From: Geothrix sp.
Lineage (GTDB): Bacteria; Acidobacteriota; Holophagae; Holophagales; Holophagaceae
Assembly: GCF_030219325.1 (NCBI RefSeq)
Contig: NZ_CP126625.1
Location: 2,592,857 to 2,656,856 of the forward strand
DNA length: 64,000 nt
Reading direction: 5' to 3'
In this document: piece after piece, positions 50,678 through 60,821 of the stretch
How positions within the stretch are numbered: the first letter of the stretch is position 1
Layout: every line of letters starts with the position of its first letter
Made by a program: the position numbers and the translations under genes
Notes under the pieces: generated by a model
Seen by the model: the letters and a program-made list of their open reading frames with translations, nothing else
Told to the model about the DNA's origin: nothing
Databases searched by the model: none

Positions 50678-52303
50678 TCAGGGAACGAGTCCCGGGAACA
50701 GGAATGCGAAGCCCCAGGTCATGAGGGCCAGCAGGATCACGTAGGGGATCGTGTACTTGATCGTCTGCCGCATGATGAGGCCTTCCTTGCCCGCCAGGCC
50801 CACGGCGGTGGCGGCGATGACGATGCTCTGGGGCGAGATCATCTTGCCCGCGGAGGCGCCCGCGCTGCCGGCCGAGGCCATGAGGATGTCCGACAGGCCC
50901 ATGCCCTGGGCGGTGAGCTTCTGCAGGTTGCCGAAGAGGGCGTTGGCCGAGGTGTTGCTGCCCGTGAGGAAGACGCCGATGGTGCCGAAGAGCGGGCTCA
51001 GCAGCGGGTAGACGTGCTGGCTCACCAGAGCCACGATGCCGTTGGCCAGGGTGGCCACCATGGAGATCTGCTTGGTGGCCAGATCGCCCACGAAGGCCAG
51101 CTTGGTCTTGGGATCGATGATGGGCAGGGCCAGGTTCATCACCTCGGCGATGGAGAGGATGCAGGCCACGGCGATGAAGGAGGGGATCATCTGCTTGAAG
51201 GTCTTGCCGAACTGCTCGCCCATCACGGAGTACTTGATGCCCATGAAGGGGAAGGCGATGGCGCCGGCGATGAGCATGATGGTGCCGGGGGTCTGCAGCC
51301 AAGTGAAGGCGTAGAGCTTGCCGGGGTTGTAGATCTGGGTCTTGAGGACCAGCCAGTTCCAGCCGGGGGCCGCACCCGCGAACAGGGGCTTGGTCTTGGG
51401 CAGGTTCACGGCGATGACCAGCACGGCCAGCAGCAGGTAGGGCAGCCAGGAGAGGAACAGCTCCTTGAAGTGGAATTCCTTGGGGGCGTTGTCGGCGGGG
51501 GCGTCGCCCTCGAAGAGCCAGGGCTGGGCGTGCTTCTGCGTCTTCAGGTAGATGGCCGTGGCCACGAGGCAGGCGAGGCCGGCCAGCACGGAGGTGAGGT
51601 CCGCGCCGATGAAGTTCGACACCAGGAACTCGGTGATGGAGAAGCTGAGGCCCGCCACCAGGATGGTGCCGATGGCGCCCTTCAGGCCCTTGGACTTGGA
51701 CATGGCGTAGACCGTGGCGAAGGCCATGATCATGGCCAGGGGCGCCATGAAGCGGCCGGTCATCTGGGAGAGCTTCATCACGTCCAGGCCCGTGGTCTTG
51801 GCCAGGGTCACGGTGGGGATGGCCAGCGAGCCGAAGGGCACGGGGCCCGTGTTGGCCACGAGGCACACGAGCGCCGCCATCATGGGGTTGTAGCCCAGGC
51901 CGATGAGGATGCTGGCGGGAATGGCCACGGGGGCGCCGAAGCCGCAGATGCCTTCGAGGAAGGCGCCGAAGCCGAAGGCGATGAGCAGGGCCTGGGCCCG
52001 GCGGTCGATGGTCAGGCTGGCCATGGCCCCCTGCATCTTGTCCATCCAGCCCGTGGTCTTCAGCACGTTGTAGACCACCAGCGCGCCGAAGGGGATGTAC
52101 ATGATCGGGAAGAGGCCCGTGAGGCCGCCCTGCAGGGCCGCCAGCAGGGTGACCTTCGCCGGGAAGTGGAAGACGAAGATGGCCGTGAGCACGGTCACCA
52201 GCCACGCGACGGGGGCGACCTTCGCCGCGGGTTTCATCATCAGCGGGATGCCGATGAGCAGGACGATGAGCGGCAGCGTGGCCGCAAGGGCACCCAACAA
52301 CAT
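50678..52303 (-). CDS. LctP/GlcA-family permease for L-lactate or glycolate
   Basis: This 541-aa integral membrane carrier has about 12 to 14 helices and the lactate permease family features: SITEFLVSNFIGADLTSVLAG, GAFLEGICGFGAPVAIPASIL and SPQSIVIAATAVGLAGKEG near the C-terminus. The family exchanges or symports L-lactate, D-lactate or glycolate with protons. Neighbouring malate synthase and glycerate kinase tilt the guess to glycolate, without excluding lactate. A FadR-type palindrome lies 42 bp upstream of the start. Confidence 0.9.
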   Translation of the reverse strand: MLLGALAATLPLIVLLIGIPLMMKPAAKVAPVAWLVTVLTAIFVFHFPAKVTLLAALQGGLTGLFPIMYIPFGALVVYNVLKTTGWMDKMQGAMASLTIDRRAQALLIAFGFGAFLEGICGFGAPVAIPASILIGLGYNPMMAALVCLVANTGPVPFGSLAIPTVTLAKTTGLDVMKLSQMTGRFMAPLAMIMAFATVYAMSKSKGLKGAIGTILVAGLSFSITEFLVSNFIGADLTSVLAGLACLVATAIYLKTQKHAQPWLFEGDAPADNAPKEFHFKELFLSWLPYLLLAVLVIAVNLPKTKPLFAGAAPGWNWLVLKTQIYNPGKLYAFTWLQTPGTIMLIAGAIAFPFMGIKYSVMGEQFGKTFKQMIPSFIAVACILSIAEVMNLALPIIDPKTKLAFVGDLATKQISMVATLANGIVALVSQHVYPLLSPLFGTIGVFLTGSNTSANALFGNLQKLTAQGMGLSDILMASAGSAGASAGKMISPQSIVIAATAVGLAGKEGLIMRQTIKYTIPYVILLALMTWGFAFLFPGLVP

Positions 52304-52344
52304 TGTCTACCTCCGGATCAACTGCCAATGACACTACCCTCTGA

Positions 52345-52355
52345 TGGTCAGACCA
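52345..52355. promoter_or_regulatory. FadR-type (GntR family) operator upstream of the permease gene
   Basis: TGGTCAGACCA is a perfect palindrome of the form TGGT-N3-ACCA, matching the FadR-subfamily consensus used by LldR, GlcC and PdhR. It sits 42 bp upstream of the permease ATG. No GntR gene is in the window, so the regulator would be encoded elsewhere. Confidence 0.55.
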
Positions 52356-52379
52356 CCAAGCCCAAAAAGCATCACAACG

Positions 52380-52411
52380 CGAGGGCCAGGTCCCGTGGGA
52401 CCCGGCCCTCG
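52380..52411 (-). terminator. terminator after the tricorn-like peptidase gene
   Basis: CGAGGGCC/GGCCCTCG outer stem and GGTCCC/GGGACC inner stem form a near-continuous hairpin. On the minus strand it is followed by GCTTTTTGG. It lies 47 bp beyond the peptidase stop. Confidence 0.7.
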
Positions 52412-52457
52412 TCCGTTCACGATGCCGCCGGGATAATTCCGGCGTTCAGGGGAGGCC

Positions 52458-55400
52458 CTACTTGGTCTTGATGGGGTCGGCCGGACGCTTCGGCAAGGCC
52501 ATGGGTTTCTCGGCCATGCGCTTGAGGACTTCCTGCACGCCCCGCTCCAGCTGGAGATCATGGCCCGCCAGCATGGACGCGGGGTCGTTCTCCACCTCGA
52601 TGTCGGGGGTCACGCCTTCGCCTTCGATGATCCACTCGCCCGTGGGGGCGTTGGTGCCGGAGCGGGGCACGAAGACGCTGCCGCCGTCGATGAGGGGCAG
52701 GTTGCCCCCGCCCACGACGCCGCCCCAGGTGCGCTTGCCGATGAGGGGGCCGAGGCCCGCGAACCGGAAGTGGTAGGGGAAGATGTCGCCATCGCTGGCG
52801 CTGGTCTCGCTGGTGAGCGCCACCATGGGTCCGTGGAAGACGGTGCTGGGGTAGGTCGAGGGATGGTCGCCGTCATTGCCGAAGCGGGTGCCCAGCAGCT
52901 TCCTGCCCAGGCGCTCGAGGATCATCTGGCTGATGTTGCCGCCCCCGTTGGCGCGGACGTCCACCACCAGACCCTGCTTGCGGATCTGGGGGTAGTACCA
53001 CTTGATGAACTCATAGAGCCCGGGGGCGCCCATGTCGGGGATGTGGAGGTAGCCCACCTTGCCGCCGCTGAGCTTGTCCACGGTCTCCTTCGAGCGCAGC
53101 ACGAAATCGAGGTAGCGCAGGCTGGCGTCGCTCTCGATGGGACGGTAGGTCACCTGCCGGGCACCCTCCAGCGTGGGCTTGGTGTTGAGCGTCAGCGTCA
53201 CGGTGAAGGTCTTGTTCCGCAGCAGGCGGTAGGGATTCTCGTCCGCCTTCAGGTCCACGCCATCGATGGCCAGGATGTAGTCGCCCTCGCGCGCATCCAC
53301 GCCGGGCTCCGTCAGCGGGCTGCGGTACTTGGGCTCCTCGTTGTGGCCCCGGTAAATGTGGGTGAGCCGGTAGCGGCCCGTGGCGGCGTCCAGCTCGATG
53401 CGGGCGCCGGGCAGACCCACCTTGGCGCGCTCGGGCAGGAACTGGTCACCGCCCTCGGTGTAGGTGTGGCCGATGTTCAGCTCGGAGATGAGCTCGGTCA
53501 GCACGTAGGTCAGGTCCGAGCGGTGCGTCACGTGCTGCAGCCAGGGGCGGTACTGCTCGCGCAGGGCCTTCCAGTCGTAGCCGTGCATGTTCTTCACGTA
53601 GAAGAAGTCGCGAAAGCGCCGCCAGGTCTCGTCGTAGATCTCGCGCCACTCTTCGGCGGGGATGCGATCCACGAAGAGGTCCTTGGTGGAGACGGTCTTC
53701 TTGTCGGCACCCTTGGGCTTGGCTTCGATGAGCTGGTACGAGGCCGCCGGGCCCTGACCGGTCCGCGCCAGGATCTTGGTGCCGTCCTGGCTGAGGGTCC
53801 AGCCCTGGACCTCCGGCAGCAGCTCGCTCTCCTGGCGCTTCTTCAGGTCGAAGATCCAGAGGCTGCTGCCAGCGTTCCGGCGCCCATTGGCTTCGCCGTA
53901 CACGAAGGGCGAGGCCTTGGTGTAGAGAAGGAAGCCGCGGATCGCCTCCAGGCCGCCCAGGTTGTCAGCAGGCAGGGGCACCCGCACGCCCCGCTGTTCG
54001 AAGCCGTCCCAGTCGATGCGCACGGCCACGGGGCCCTTGGGCGCGTCGGCCGACTTGTCGGCCTTCTTGTCGCCGTCCTCCTTCTTCTCGGGCGCAACAC
54101 CCACCTCGTCGCTCTCGGGCGGGAAGGGATGGGCCACGTCCTTGCGCAGGGTGTAGGCGATGACGTCCACATTGCGGTTGCCCGCGTAGTCGAACTCCAG
54201 GTTGCTGATCTGCGGCGCGAAATCCCGGCGGCTGAGGGCGTAGAGGTGCTTGCCCTCCGGATCCCAGGCGGGATCGGTCACGGGGAACAGGTCACCCGTG
54301 AGCCGGCGCAGCTGCTGGTCCGCCAGGCCCCAGGCGTGCAGGCTGCGGGTGCCGTTCAGGTTGCCCAGGGAGAAGGCCAGGATCTGGCCGTCCGGGGACC
54401 AGGCCAGGTCGCCCGCCCGCCCGAACTCGTCCTTGGCCGCCTTCACCAGCTTGCGATCGGCCAGGCCGATGACATAGACGATGCCGTCCTTGTCCGTGAA
54501 GGCGAGGTGCTTGCCATCGGGGGACCAATTGGGCGCGTTCAGCTGGGTCACCAGGCCCGTGGTCAGGGCCTCGGGCTTGCTTTTGCCGTCCTGGTCCACC
54601 AGGTAGAGCTGGTCCTCGCCGCTGAGATCCGAGATGAAGGCGATCTTCTTGCCGTCCGGCGACCAGCGGGCATTCCGGTCGTGGGCGCCGGAGCTGTTGG
54701 TGAGGTTGCGTGTCGGCCCCTTCTCGATGGGCACGGTGAAGACGTCGCCCCGCGCCACGAAGAGGGCCCGCTCGCCTTTGGGCGACAGGGCGAAGCCCTC
54801 GATGTTCCGCTCGACGCTGATGCGCGCGGGCCGCGAGGCGCCGCCATCCGTGGGCACGTGGATGGCGATGCCCTTGTCGCTGCCGTCCTGCACGTTGAAC
54901 ACGCGCAGCTCGCCGTTCAGCTCGTAGACGATGCGCGACTGGTGATCGCTGGAGGGCCAGCGCACGTCCCAGGTCTTCTGGAAGGTGAGCTGCTTCACGG
55001 TGTCGGAGCTGGGCTCCACCGAGTAGAGGTTCAGCGTGCCGTCCCGGTCCGAGGCGAAGTAGACCTTGTCGCCGATCCACATGGGATCCCGCTCGGTGCG
55101 CTTGCTGGAGGCGATCTTCTTCTGCTGCCTGGTGGCGAGGTCGAAGACGTAGAGCTCCTGCGCCCAGCCGCCCTCGTAGCGCTTCCAGTGGCGGAAGTCG
55201 CGGAACATGGGCGCGTAGGCGATGCGCTTGCCGTCGGGCGAGAAGGAGCCGGGGCCCGCCGTGGGCATGGGCAGCTTCATCGGCAGACCACCCGCGAGGG
55301 CCACGGTGTAGAGCGCCGTGCGGCTCAGCACGCCATCCGCGTCGCTCGCGGCCCGGAACACCACGCTGCCGCCGTCCGGCGTCCAGCCCACCACCTGGTG

Positions 55401-55757
55401 GTCGTAGCCGCCCCGCGGCGGCAGCGGGCCCGTAGCGGGATCGAAGGTGAGCTGGCGGGGCACGCCGCCCCCGCTGGGCATCACGTAGACCTGCTCGTCC
55501 CCGTCGTACTGGCCGGTGAAGGCGATCCACTTGCCATCGGGGCTGAACTTCGCGAAGAGCTCCAGGCCCGGGTGGGCCGTCAGGCGCGTGGCGGCGCCGC
55601 CGGTGGCGGAAGCGGTCCAGATGTCCCCGCCGTAGGTGAAGGCCACCTTGTCCCCGTGGATGTCCGGGAAGCGGAGCAGCTTCGTCTGGGCCTGCGCGGC
55701 GCCGGCAAGGGCGAGCGCGAGGGCCAGGCTGCGAAGGAGAAGGGAGCGTCCGGGCAT
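52458..55757 (-). CDS. tricorn-type S41 peptidase, exported
   Basis: This 1099-aa product starts at ATG 55757 (GAGGTG ribosome site) with the signal peptide [19 protein letters not shown]. It has two N-terminal beta-propeller regions of TolB/PD40-type repeats ([25 protein letters not shown]), a Lys/Glu-rich linker (about residues 545-570), a helical core, a PDZ-like segment ([18 protein letters not shown]) and the S41 catalytic domain with [14 protein letters not shown] and [16 protein letters not shown]. Tricorn-type enzymes trim peptides into di- to tetrapeptides, complementing the S46 peptidases of this window. The signal peptide implies periplasmic action. Confidence 0.9.
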   Translation of the reverse strand: MPGRSLLLRSLALALALAGAAQAQTKLLRFPDIHGDKVAFTYGGDIWTASATGGAATRLTAHPGLELFAKFSPDGKWIAFTGQYDGDEQVYVMPSGGGVPRQLTFDPATGPLPPRGGYDHQVVGWTPDGGSVVFRAASDADGVLSRTALYTVALAGGLPMKLPMPTAGPGSFSPDGKRIAYAPMFRDFRHWKRYEGGWAQELYVFDLATRQQKKIASSKRTERDPMWIGDKVYFASDRDGTLNLYSVEPSSDTVKQLTFQKTWDVRWPSSDHQSRIVYELNGELRVFNVQDGSDKGIAIHVPTDGGASRPARISVERNIEGFALSPKGERALFVARGDVFTVPIEKGPTRNLTNSSGAHDRNARWSPDGKKIAFISDLSGEDQLYLVDQDGKSKPEALTTGLVTQLNAPNWSPDGKHLAFTDKDGIVYVIGLADRKLVKAAKDEFGRAGDLAWSPDGQILAFSLGNLNGTRSLHAWGLADQQLRRLTGDLFPVTDPAWDPEGKHLYALSRRDFAPQISNLEFDYAGNRNVDVIAYTLRKDVAHPFPPESDEVGVAPEKKEDGDKKADKSADAPKGPVAVRIDWDGFEQRGVRVPLPADNLGGLEAIRGFLLYTKASPFVYGEANGRRNAGSSLWIFDLKKRQESELLPEVQGWTLSQDGTKILARTGQGPAASYQLIEAKPKGADKKTVSTKDLFVDRIPAEEWREIYDETWRRFRDFFYVKNMHGYDWKALREQYRPWLQHVTHRSDLTYVLTELISELNIGHTYTEGGDQFLPERAKVGLPGARIELDAATGRYRLTHIYRGHNEEPKYRSPLTEPGVDAREGDYILAIDGVDLKADENPYRLLRNKTFTVTLTLNTKPTLEGARQVTYRPIESDASLRYLDFVLRSKETVDKLSGGKVGYLHIPDMGAPGLYEFIKWYYPQIRKQGLVVDVRANGGGNISQMILERLGRKLLGTRFGNDGDHPSTYPSTVFHGPMVALTSETSASDGDIFPYHFRFAGLGPLIGKRTWGGVVGGGNLPLIDGGSVFVPRSGTNAPTGEWIIEGEGVTPDIEVENDPASMLAGHDLQLERGVQEVLKRMAEKPMALPKRPADPIKTK

Positions 55758-55878
55758 GGGAACACCTCGAGGGGGAGTGGGGAAACGGTGACCATTGTAT
55801 GACGAGGTAGAGCGACCCGCGCCATCAAACCTCCGCATCTTGGCCCGCCCCGACCCAGATCCGCTAGCCTGGATGGCG

Positions 55879-56664
55879 ATGCGCACCCCACTGGCCCTCA
55901 GCCTCCTGCTCTCCGTTCCATTGTGGGCTGAGGAACCGTCCATTGAGGTGAATCCCAACCGGCCCACCTTCGCCACACCCGCCGCAACAACCCAATCCGG
56001 CGTGGCAGAGCTGGAATGGGGCCTCCAGCGGAGCACGCTCCGCGACGATGGCACCACCTTCGGAACCCCCACGCTTCTGAAATTCGGTTTGATCAAGGAT
56101 CTGGAACTGCGCCTGTCCACTCCCGGCTTCCTGCGCCTGGCGCCCGTGGGCGACCCGACCGCCTCTGGCCTGGGAGACCTGAGCCTGGGCGCGCAGTGGT
56201 GCTACCTCCACGATGGACTGTTCGGCATGGATCAGGCCGTCCAGCTGGCCCACACCTTTCCCACGGCACCATCGTCCCAGGGCCTGGGCAACGGCGCGCC
56301 CATCGACACCCTCACCCTGATCTTCAGCCGGGATGCGGGCCCCTACCACGTCGACGTGAACTTGCTGGAATCCTGGATCGGGCTCGCGCCCGATGCGGGT
56401 GGAGGCCGCGCCACCCAGACCGCAGGCACGGTTTCCATCACCCGGAACCTCAACGACCAGTGGTCCATCACCGGCGAACTGTACGCCCTTCAGGCCACGC
56501 CGCTGAATGCGCAGATCACCTCGAATCTCTGGGCCGTGGCCTACAAGGCGTCCAAACGGTTGGTGCTGGACGCGGGCGTGGATGTGGGACTCAGCCATGG
56601 GGCGCCCCGGTACACGGTGTTCACGGGATTGACGGTGGGGCTGGGGCGCTTCCGCAAGCCATGA
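55879..56664 (+). CDS. outer-membrane beta-barrel protein (MetA/phenol-degradation-transporter-like)
   Basis: The product is 261 aa with a signal peptide (MRTPLALSLLLSVPLWA) and the opening EVNPNRPTFATPAATTQSG. It then alternates amphipathic strands such as VAELEWGLQRSTLRDD, LGDLSLGAQWCYL and VSITRNLNDQWSITGEL, ending in FTGLTVGLGRF. This is the layout of small DUF-type transporters like the one at 23349. The stop overlaps the xseA start. ATG at 55873 is an alternative start. Confidence 0.68.
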   Translation: MRTPLALSLLLSVPLWAEEPSIEVNPNRPTFATPAATTQSGVAELEWGLQRSTLRDDGTTFGTPTLLKFGLIKDLELRLSTPGFLRLAPVGDPTASGLGDLSLGAQWCYLHDGLFGMDQAVQLAHTFPTAPSSQGLGNGAPIDTLTLIFSRDAGPYHVDVNLLESWIGLAPDAGGGRATQTAGTVSITRNLNDQWSITGELYALQATPLNAQITSNLWAVAYKASKRLVLDAGVDVGLSHGAPRYTVFTGLTVGLGRFRKP

Positions 56665-57977
56665 GCGAACCTGCCCCCCTTTCCGTCAAGCGCCTGCTGG
56701 AGCAGGTCAAGGCCCGCCTGGAGCCGGCCTTCGCGAGCGTCTGCGTGGTGGGCGAGGTGTCGAATTTCCGCGGCTCGGGGAAGCACTGGTACTTCACGCT
56801 GAAGGAGGAGGGTGCGGCCCTCTCCTGCGCCGTGTGGGCCAGCCAGCAGCGCTTCCTCCAGCACAAACCCGTCGACGGCCAGCGGGTGGTGCTGAAGGGC
56901 AGCCTGAACCTCTACGTGGCGGGGGGCACCATCACCCTGGCCGTCACGCACTGCGAGCCCGCCGGCGTGGGCGACCTGCAGGCGCGGCTGCGGCAGCTGG
57001 AGGCAGAGCTGCGCGTCCAGGGCTGGTTCGACCGCCCCAGGCGCCCCCTGCCCCGCTTCCCGAAGAAACTGGGCGTGGTGGCGGCCCTGGGGGGCGCGGC
57101 GCTGCGTGACGTGCTGGAGGTGATGGCCCGGCGCGCGCCGGGCATCGACGTGCTCATCGCCCCCGCCGCCGCCCAGGGTGACCGCTGCGTACCCGAGACC
57201 CTGCTGGCCATCCAGGAGCTGCAGGATCCCCACTGGGGCTGCGAGGCCCTGCTGCTGGTGCGGGGGGGCGGCAGCCTCGAGGATCTCTGGGCCTTCAACG
57301 ACCCGGAACTCGTGCGGGCGGTGGCGGAGTGCCGCATCCCGGTCATCACGGGCGTGGGCCACGAGATCGACACGACGCTGGTGGACCTCGCGGCGGACCG
57401 CCGTGCGGCCACGCCCAGCCAGGCCGCGGAGCTGGCCACGCCGGACCGGTCGGCCCTGGGTGCCGAGCTGCGGCGGCGCGTGGATGCCCTGTGCGCCAAG
57501 GTCCTGTGGCGGCTGCAGGGGCAGGAGACCAGCCTCAACCTGCTGACCGACCATGGGCTGCAGCGGGCGGAGCCCTTGGCCCCGGTCCTGGCCCGCTTCG
57601 GGACCCTGGCCCAGCGCCTGGCCCTGGCCCACCCCAACCGGGGCCTGGATGGCGCCGCCGCGAGGCTGGCCCTGCTGCGGCAGAGGCTGGGCCACCTGGG
57701 GGCCCAGGTGGCGGGCGAAGTGGACCTCCCCCGGGTGCGAGACGCCCAGCGCCGCCTGGAGCCAGCGGTCACCCGCGCCCTTCAGCGGCGCGACCAGCGG
57801 CTGGCTGTGATGGCTGAGCGTCTGCAGGGGCTGGATCCCACCGGCCCGCTGGAGCGGGGCTTCGTGCTGGCCCTGGGGCCCGACGGCCGGCCGGTGACCC
57901 GCGCCTCGGCCCTGCCCGCCGGCGCGGGCCTCCGCCTGCGCTGGAAGGATGGGGAACGCGTCGCGACACTCGACTAA
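56661..57977 (+). CDS. xseA: exodeoxyribonuclease VII large subunit
   Basis: The product is 438 aa and, with XseB, degrades single-stranded DNA. It has the OB-fold start (LSVKRLLEQVKARLEP, VVGEVSNFRGSGKHWYFTLK), the catalytic domain with RGGGSLEDLWAFNDPELVRA and PVITGVGHEIDTTLVDLAADR, and a long coiled coil before the C-terminal GFVLALGPDG segment. The ATG overlaps the previous stop (ATGA). No xseB gene follows directly; the next gene is a protein kinase. Confidence 0.93.
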   Translation: MSEPAPLSVKRLLEQVKARLEPAFASVCVVGEVSNFRGSGKHWYFTLKEEGAALSCAVWASQQRFLQHKPVDGQRVVLKGSLNLYVAGGTITLAVTHCEPAGVGDLQARLRQLEAELRVQGWFDRPRRPLPRFPKKLGVVAALGGAALRDVLEVMARRAPGIDVLIAPAAAQGDRCVPETLLAIQELQDPHWGCEALLLVRGGGSLEDLWAFNDPELVRAVAECRIPVITGVGHEIDTTLVDLAADRRAATPSQAAELATPDRSALGAELRRRVDALCAKVLWRLQGQETSLNLLTDHGLQRAEPLAPVLARFGTLAQRLALAHPNRGLDGAAARLALLRQRLGHLGAQVAGEVDLPRVRDAQRRLEPAVTRALQRRDQRLAVMAERLQGLDPTGPLERGFVLALGPDGRPVTRASALPAGAGLRLRWKDGERVATLD

Positions 57978-58022
57978 AGGACGGGTTGGCTGTGCTAAGG
58001 TAAAAAAAATATCTGGTGCGAA

Positions 58023-60809
58023 ATGTCCAATGAACCCCAGCCTGCGTCCGCGCTTCCTCCGGGGAGACGGCTCCTGGAGCCGGGGGATCAGGTGGGTCGC
58101 TTCCGCGTCGAGTCGCTGCTGGGCAGCGGCGGCATGGGCGAGGTGTACCTGGCCTGGGATCCCACCCTGGAGCGCAACGTGGCCCTCAAGGCGCTGCGGG
58201 TGGGTGGCGAGCGCGAGGCCGGCGCGCCGGAGCGGTTCCGCCGCGAGGCCCTCGCCCTGGCCCAGCTCAACCACCCGAACGTCTGCCAGATCCACGACTG
58301 GGTGGATGAGCCCAGCGGCACCTTCATCGCCATGGAGCTGGTGGCGGGCCAGACGCTCGATCAGGCCGCCCCCGGCCTCAAGATCCGGGACAAGCTCCTA
58401 GTGATCCGTGGCGTCTCCCTCGCACTGGAGGCAGCCCACGCGAAGGGCCTGGTCCACCGCGACCTCAAGCCCGGCAACATCATGGTCGCGCCGGGGAAGG
58501 GTGACCAGGGCCCCAGCGTGAAGGTCCTCGACTTCGGGCTGGCCAGGCTGGCGGGGACTCACGGCACGGGGGAATTCCAGATCACGCCTCCGCCCGTCCC
58601 CAACCTGGCCCTGCTCCAGGCCCTCGAGGAGGCCGAGAAGAAGAAGAACGCGGATGGACGCGAGACCGCCATGACCCGCACCGAGGGTGAGCGGCGGGAT
58701 GCCTCGGGTTCCCACAGCTGGGAGCAGCTGACCCAGGCCGGTACCTTCATGGGCAGCCCCAGCTACGCCTCCCCGGAGCAGATCCAGGGGCAGGCGGCGG
58801 GGCCCTCCAGCGACGTGTTCTCCCTGGGCATCGTGGCCTGGGAGCTCCTCGTGGGGGAGCACCCCTTCCCCGGCGAGGGGCGGGCCCGCATGCGGGCCAT
58901 CGTGGAGGGCTCCCGGCGCGAGCTGAAGGTGCGGGGCCTCCCTTCCGGAACGTCGGACCTGCTGCGGGCCATGCTGGAGGCCCACCCCTTCAAGCGCCCC
59001 ACCGCCGCCCGCGTATCCGCCACGCTCGGCCACCTCCTGCGCCCGCAGAGCCTGCTGCGCTGGACGGCGGTCTCCGTGGCGGGGGCCCTGCTCCTGGCCG
59101 GGGCCGTGAACCTGTTCCTGAGCCGGGGCATCATCGCCGATCTCGTGAAGCAGCACCCCGCCCGGCTGGTCGTGCTGCCCTTCGCGAACCAGACCGGCGA
59201 CCCGGGCATGGATGCCGTGGCGCGCCTCGTCCTCCCGGAAATGCTGGAGGCCTCGCTCCGGGAACACCCGAAGCTGGCGCCTCTGGATCTGGAGAGCGTG
59301 GCGAAGGCGCGCAGCACCCTGCGCCTGCCCCTCCAGGGCGCCCTCAGCGCCGAGGACCAGACGCGCCTGGTGTCGGCGCTCGGCACCCAGCTCCTGCTCC
59401 GCGGGACGCTGACGAAGGGCGTGGGCGGGGCCGTCATGGTGGCCTACGAGCTCATCGATGCCAGTGGGAAAGTCAGGCAGGCCGGAGAGGCCCGGGAAAC
59501 CGGCGACCTCGCCACGGTCACCCTGCCGCTGGCCCGTAGAGTCTCCGGGGATCTCATCAAGGCCGTGGATCCCTTCGCCTCCCGCTCCCGCGGTGCCCTG
59601 CCCGACGTGCCTCCCGAGGCGCTCGAGGCCTATGCCCGCGGAACCCAGCTCGTGGATCAAGGCGAATTCAAAGAGGCGGCACCAGCCTTCCAACGGGCCG
59701 CCCAGCTGGCCCCAGACTTCGCACCGGCGGTGCTGGGCTACGCTCGGTGCCTCAGCCGCCTGGCGGACATTCCGCCCGAGCCCGTCTTCCAGTGGGCGCG
59801 CTGGGCCGCGCGGTCCCAGGGCAACCGGGTGGACGAGATGAAGGCCCTGCACTACCTGGCCGTTCGCCAGGGGGATCGGGGGCAGTGGGAAGCCTCCGAC
59901 AAGACCTGCCGCGAAGCCCTGGCACTGGCAAAGACTCTGGGTGATGCTGCATTTGAAGCTGGCGTCCACGCCACCCTTGGGGTGAATTTCCAGCGTCAGC
60001 ACAAACTTGCAGAAGCCGAAGTTGAGTACCAGCAGGCCCTGACCTTGAACGAGTCCGTGGACAACAAGATCAATGCCACCAGGGCCCTGAACAACCTGGC
60101 GGTGCTGGAGAAAGAGCGCGGCAATCTCAAGGGCGCCGAGACCCGCTACCTGGGTGCGCTCCAGACCGTGCAGGGCTATGGCGACAAGTGGGTGGAAGCC
60201 ATCATCACCAGCAATCTCGGCGACCTGGCGCTGGCGCAGGAGGGCGGGCTGGATCGCGCCGAGTCCTTCTTCCGCAAGGCCCAGGCGCTGCGCGAATCCA
60301 ACGGCGACCAGAACGGCCTCATCTACACGCTGATGGGCCTGGCCAGCGTCGCCCAGGCCCGGGGCGACCTTGATCGCGCCGAAGGCCTGGTGCGGCAGTA
60401 CCTGGACTTGGCCCGCCGGACCAGCCTGCGGCCCATGGAGGCCCTGGCCCTCTACAACCTGGGCGAGCTGAACCGCACGGCGGTGCGCTTCGAGTCCGCC
60501 CGCGGGTTCTACCGCCAGTCCCTGGCCCTCCACCAGGAGCTCAAGGATGCGGTCATGGAGGCCCACTGCCTGGCGGGCGAAGCCGAGTGCCTGGCCCGGG
60601 ACGGCCGCCGCGGCATGGCCCGCAGCCTGTTGGAGCGCAGTCGCACCCTCTCCACCGACGAGACGCCCTACATCCTCCGGGCCCAGGCCTGGCTGGCCCG
60701 CGGGGAGGGCCGCGGCGACGCCGCCAAGACCCTGTTCGCCAAGGCCCTCCAGGCGGCCCGCATCCAGGCTCCGGAAATCGTCCGGGAGTTGAAGGACGCG
60801 GCCCGCTGA
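58023..60809 (+). CDS. Ser/Thr protein kinase with transmembrane helix and TPR repeats
   Basis: The product is 928 aa. The eukaryotic-like kinase domain spans about residues 25-340: Gly loop LLGSGGMGEVY at 32-42, Lys56 (ALKAL), HRDLKPGN with Asp147, and DFG Asp170. A ~50-residue low-complexity insert follows the DFG region. A transmembrane helix lies at about 345-365. The outer part has an Ala/Leu-rich region and multiple TPR-type helices from about residue 540 (such as AINATRALNNLAVLEKERGN-like units). The kinase faces a PP2C phosphatase gene tail to tail 12 bp away. Confidence 0.9.
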   Translation: MSNEPQPASALPPGRRLLEPGDQVGRFRVESLLGSGGMGEVYLAWDPTLERNVALKALRVGGEREAGAPERFRREALALAQLNHPNVCQIHDWVDEPSGTFIAMELVAGQTLDQAAPGLKIRDKLLVIRGVSLALEAAHAKGLVHRDLKPGNIMVAPGKGDQGPSVKVLDFGLARLAGTHGTGEFQITPPPVPNLALLQALEEAEKKKNADGRETAMTRTEGERRDASGSHSWEQLTQAGTFMGSPSYASPEQIQGQAAGPSSDVFSLGIVAWELLVGEHPFPGEGRARMRAIVEGSRRELKVRGLPSGTSDLLRAMLEAHPFKRPTAARVSATLGHLLRPQSLLRWTAVSVAGALLLAGAVNLFLSRGIIADLVKQHPARLVVLPFANQTGDPGMDAVARLVLPEMLEASLREHPKLAPLDLESVAKARSTLRLPLQGALSAEDQTRLVSALGTQLLLRGTLTKGVGGAVMVAYELIDASGKVRQAGEARETGDLATVTLPLARRVSGDLIKAVDPFASRSRGALPDVPPEALEAYARGTQLVDQGEFKEAAPAFQRAAQLAPDFAPAVLGYARCLSRLADIPPEPVFQWARWAARSQGNRVDEMKALHYLAVRQGDRGQWEASDKTCREALALAKTLGDAAFEAGVHATLGVNFQRQHKLAEAEVEYQQALTLNESVDNKINATRALNNLAVLEKERGNLKGAETRYLGALQTVQGYGDKWVEAIITSNLGDLALAQEGGLDRAESFFRKAQALRESNGDQNGLIYTLMGLASVAQARGDLDRAEGLVRQYLDLARRTSLRPMEALALYNLGELNRTAVRFESARGFYRQSLALHQELKDAVMEAHCLAGEAECLARDGRRGMARSLLERSRTLSTDETPYILRAQAWLARGEGRGDAAKTLFAKALQAARIQAPEIVRELKDAAR

Positions 60810-60821
60810 GCCGCAACCGAA

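Noticed and set aside
52560-55802. 1080-codon plus-strand frame opposite the tricorn-like gene
   Set aside because: Antisense shadow; the minus strand has signal peptide, propeller repeats and S41 motifs.
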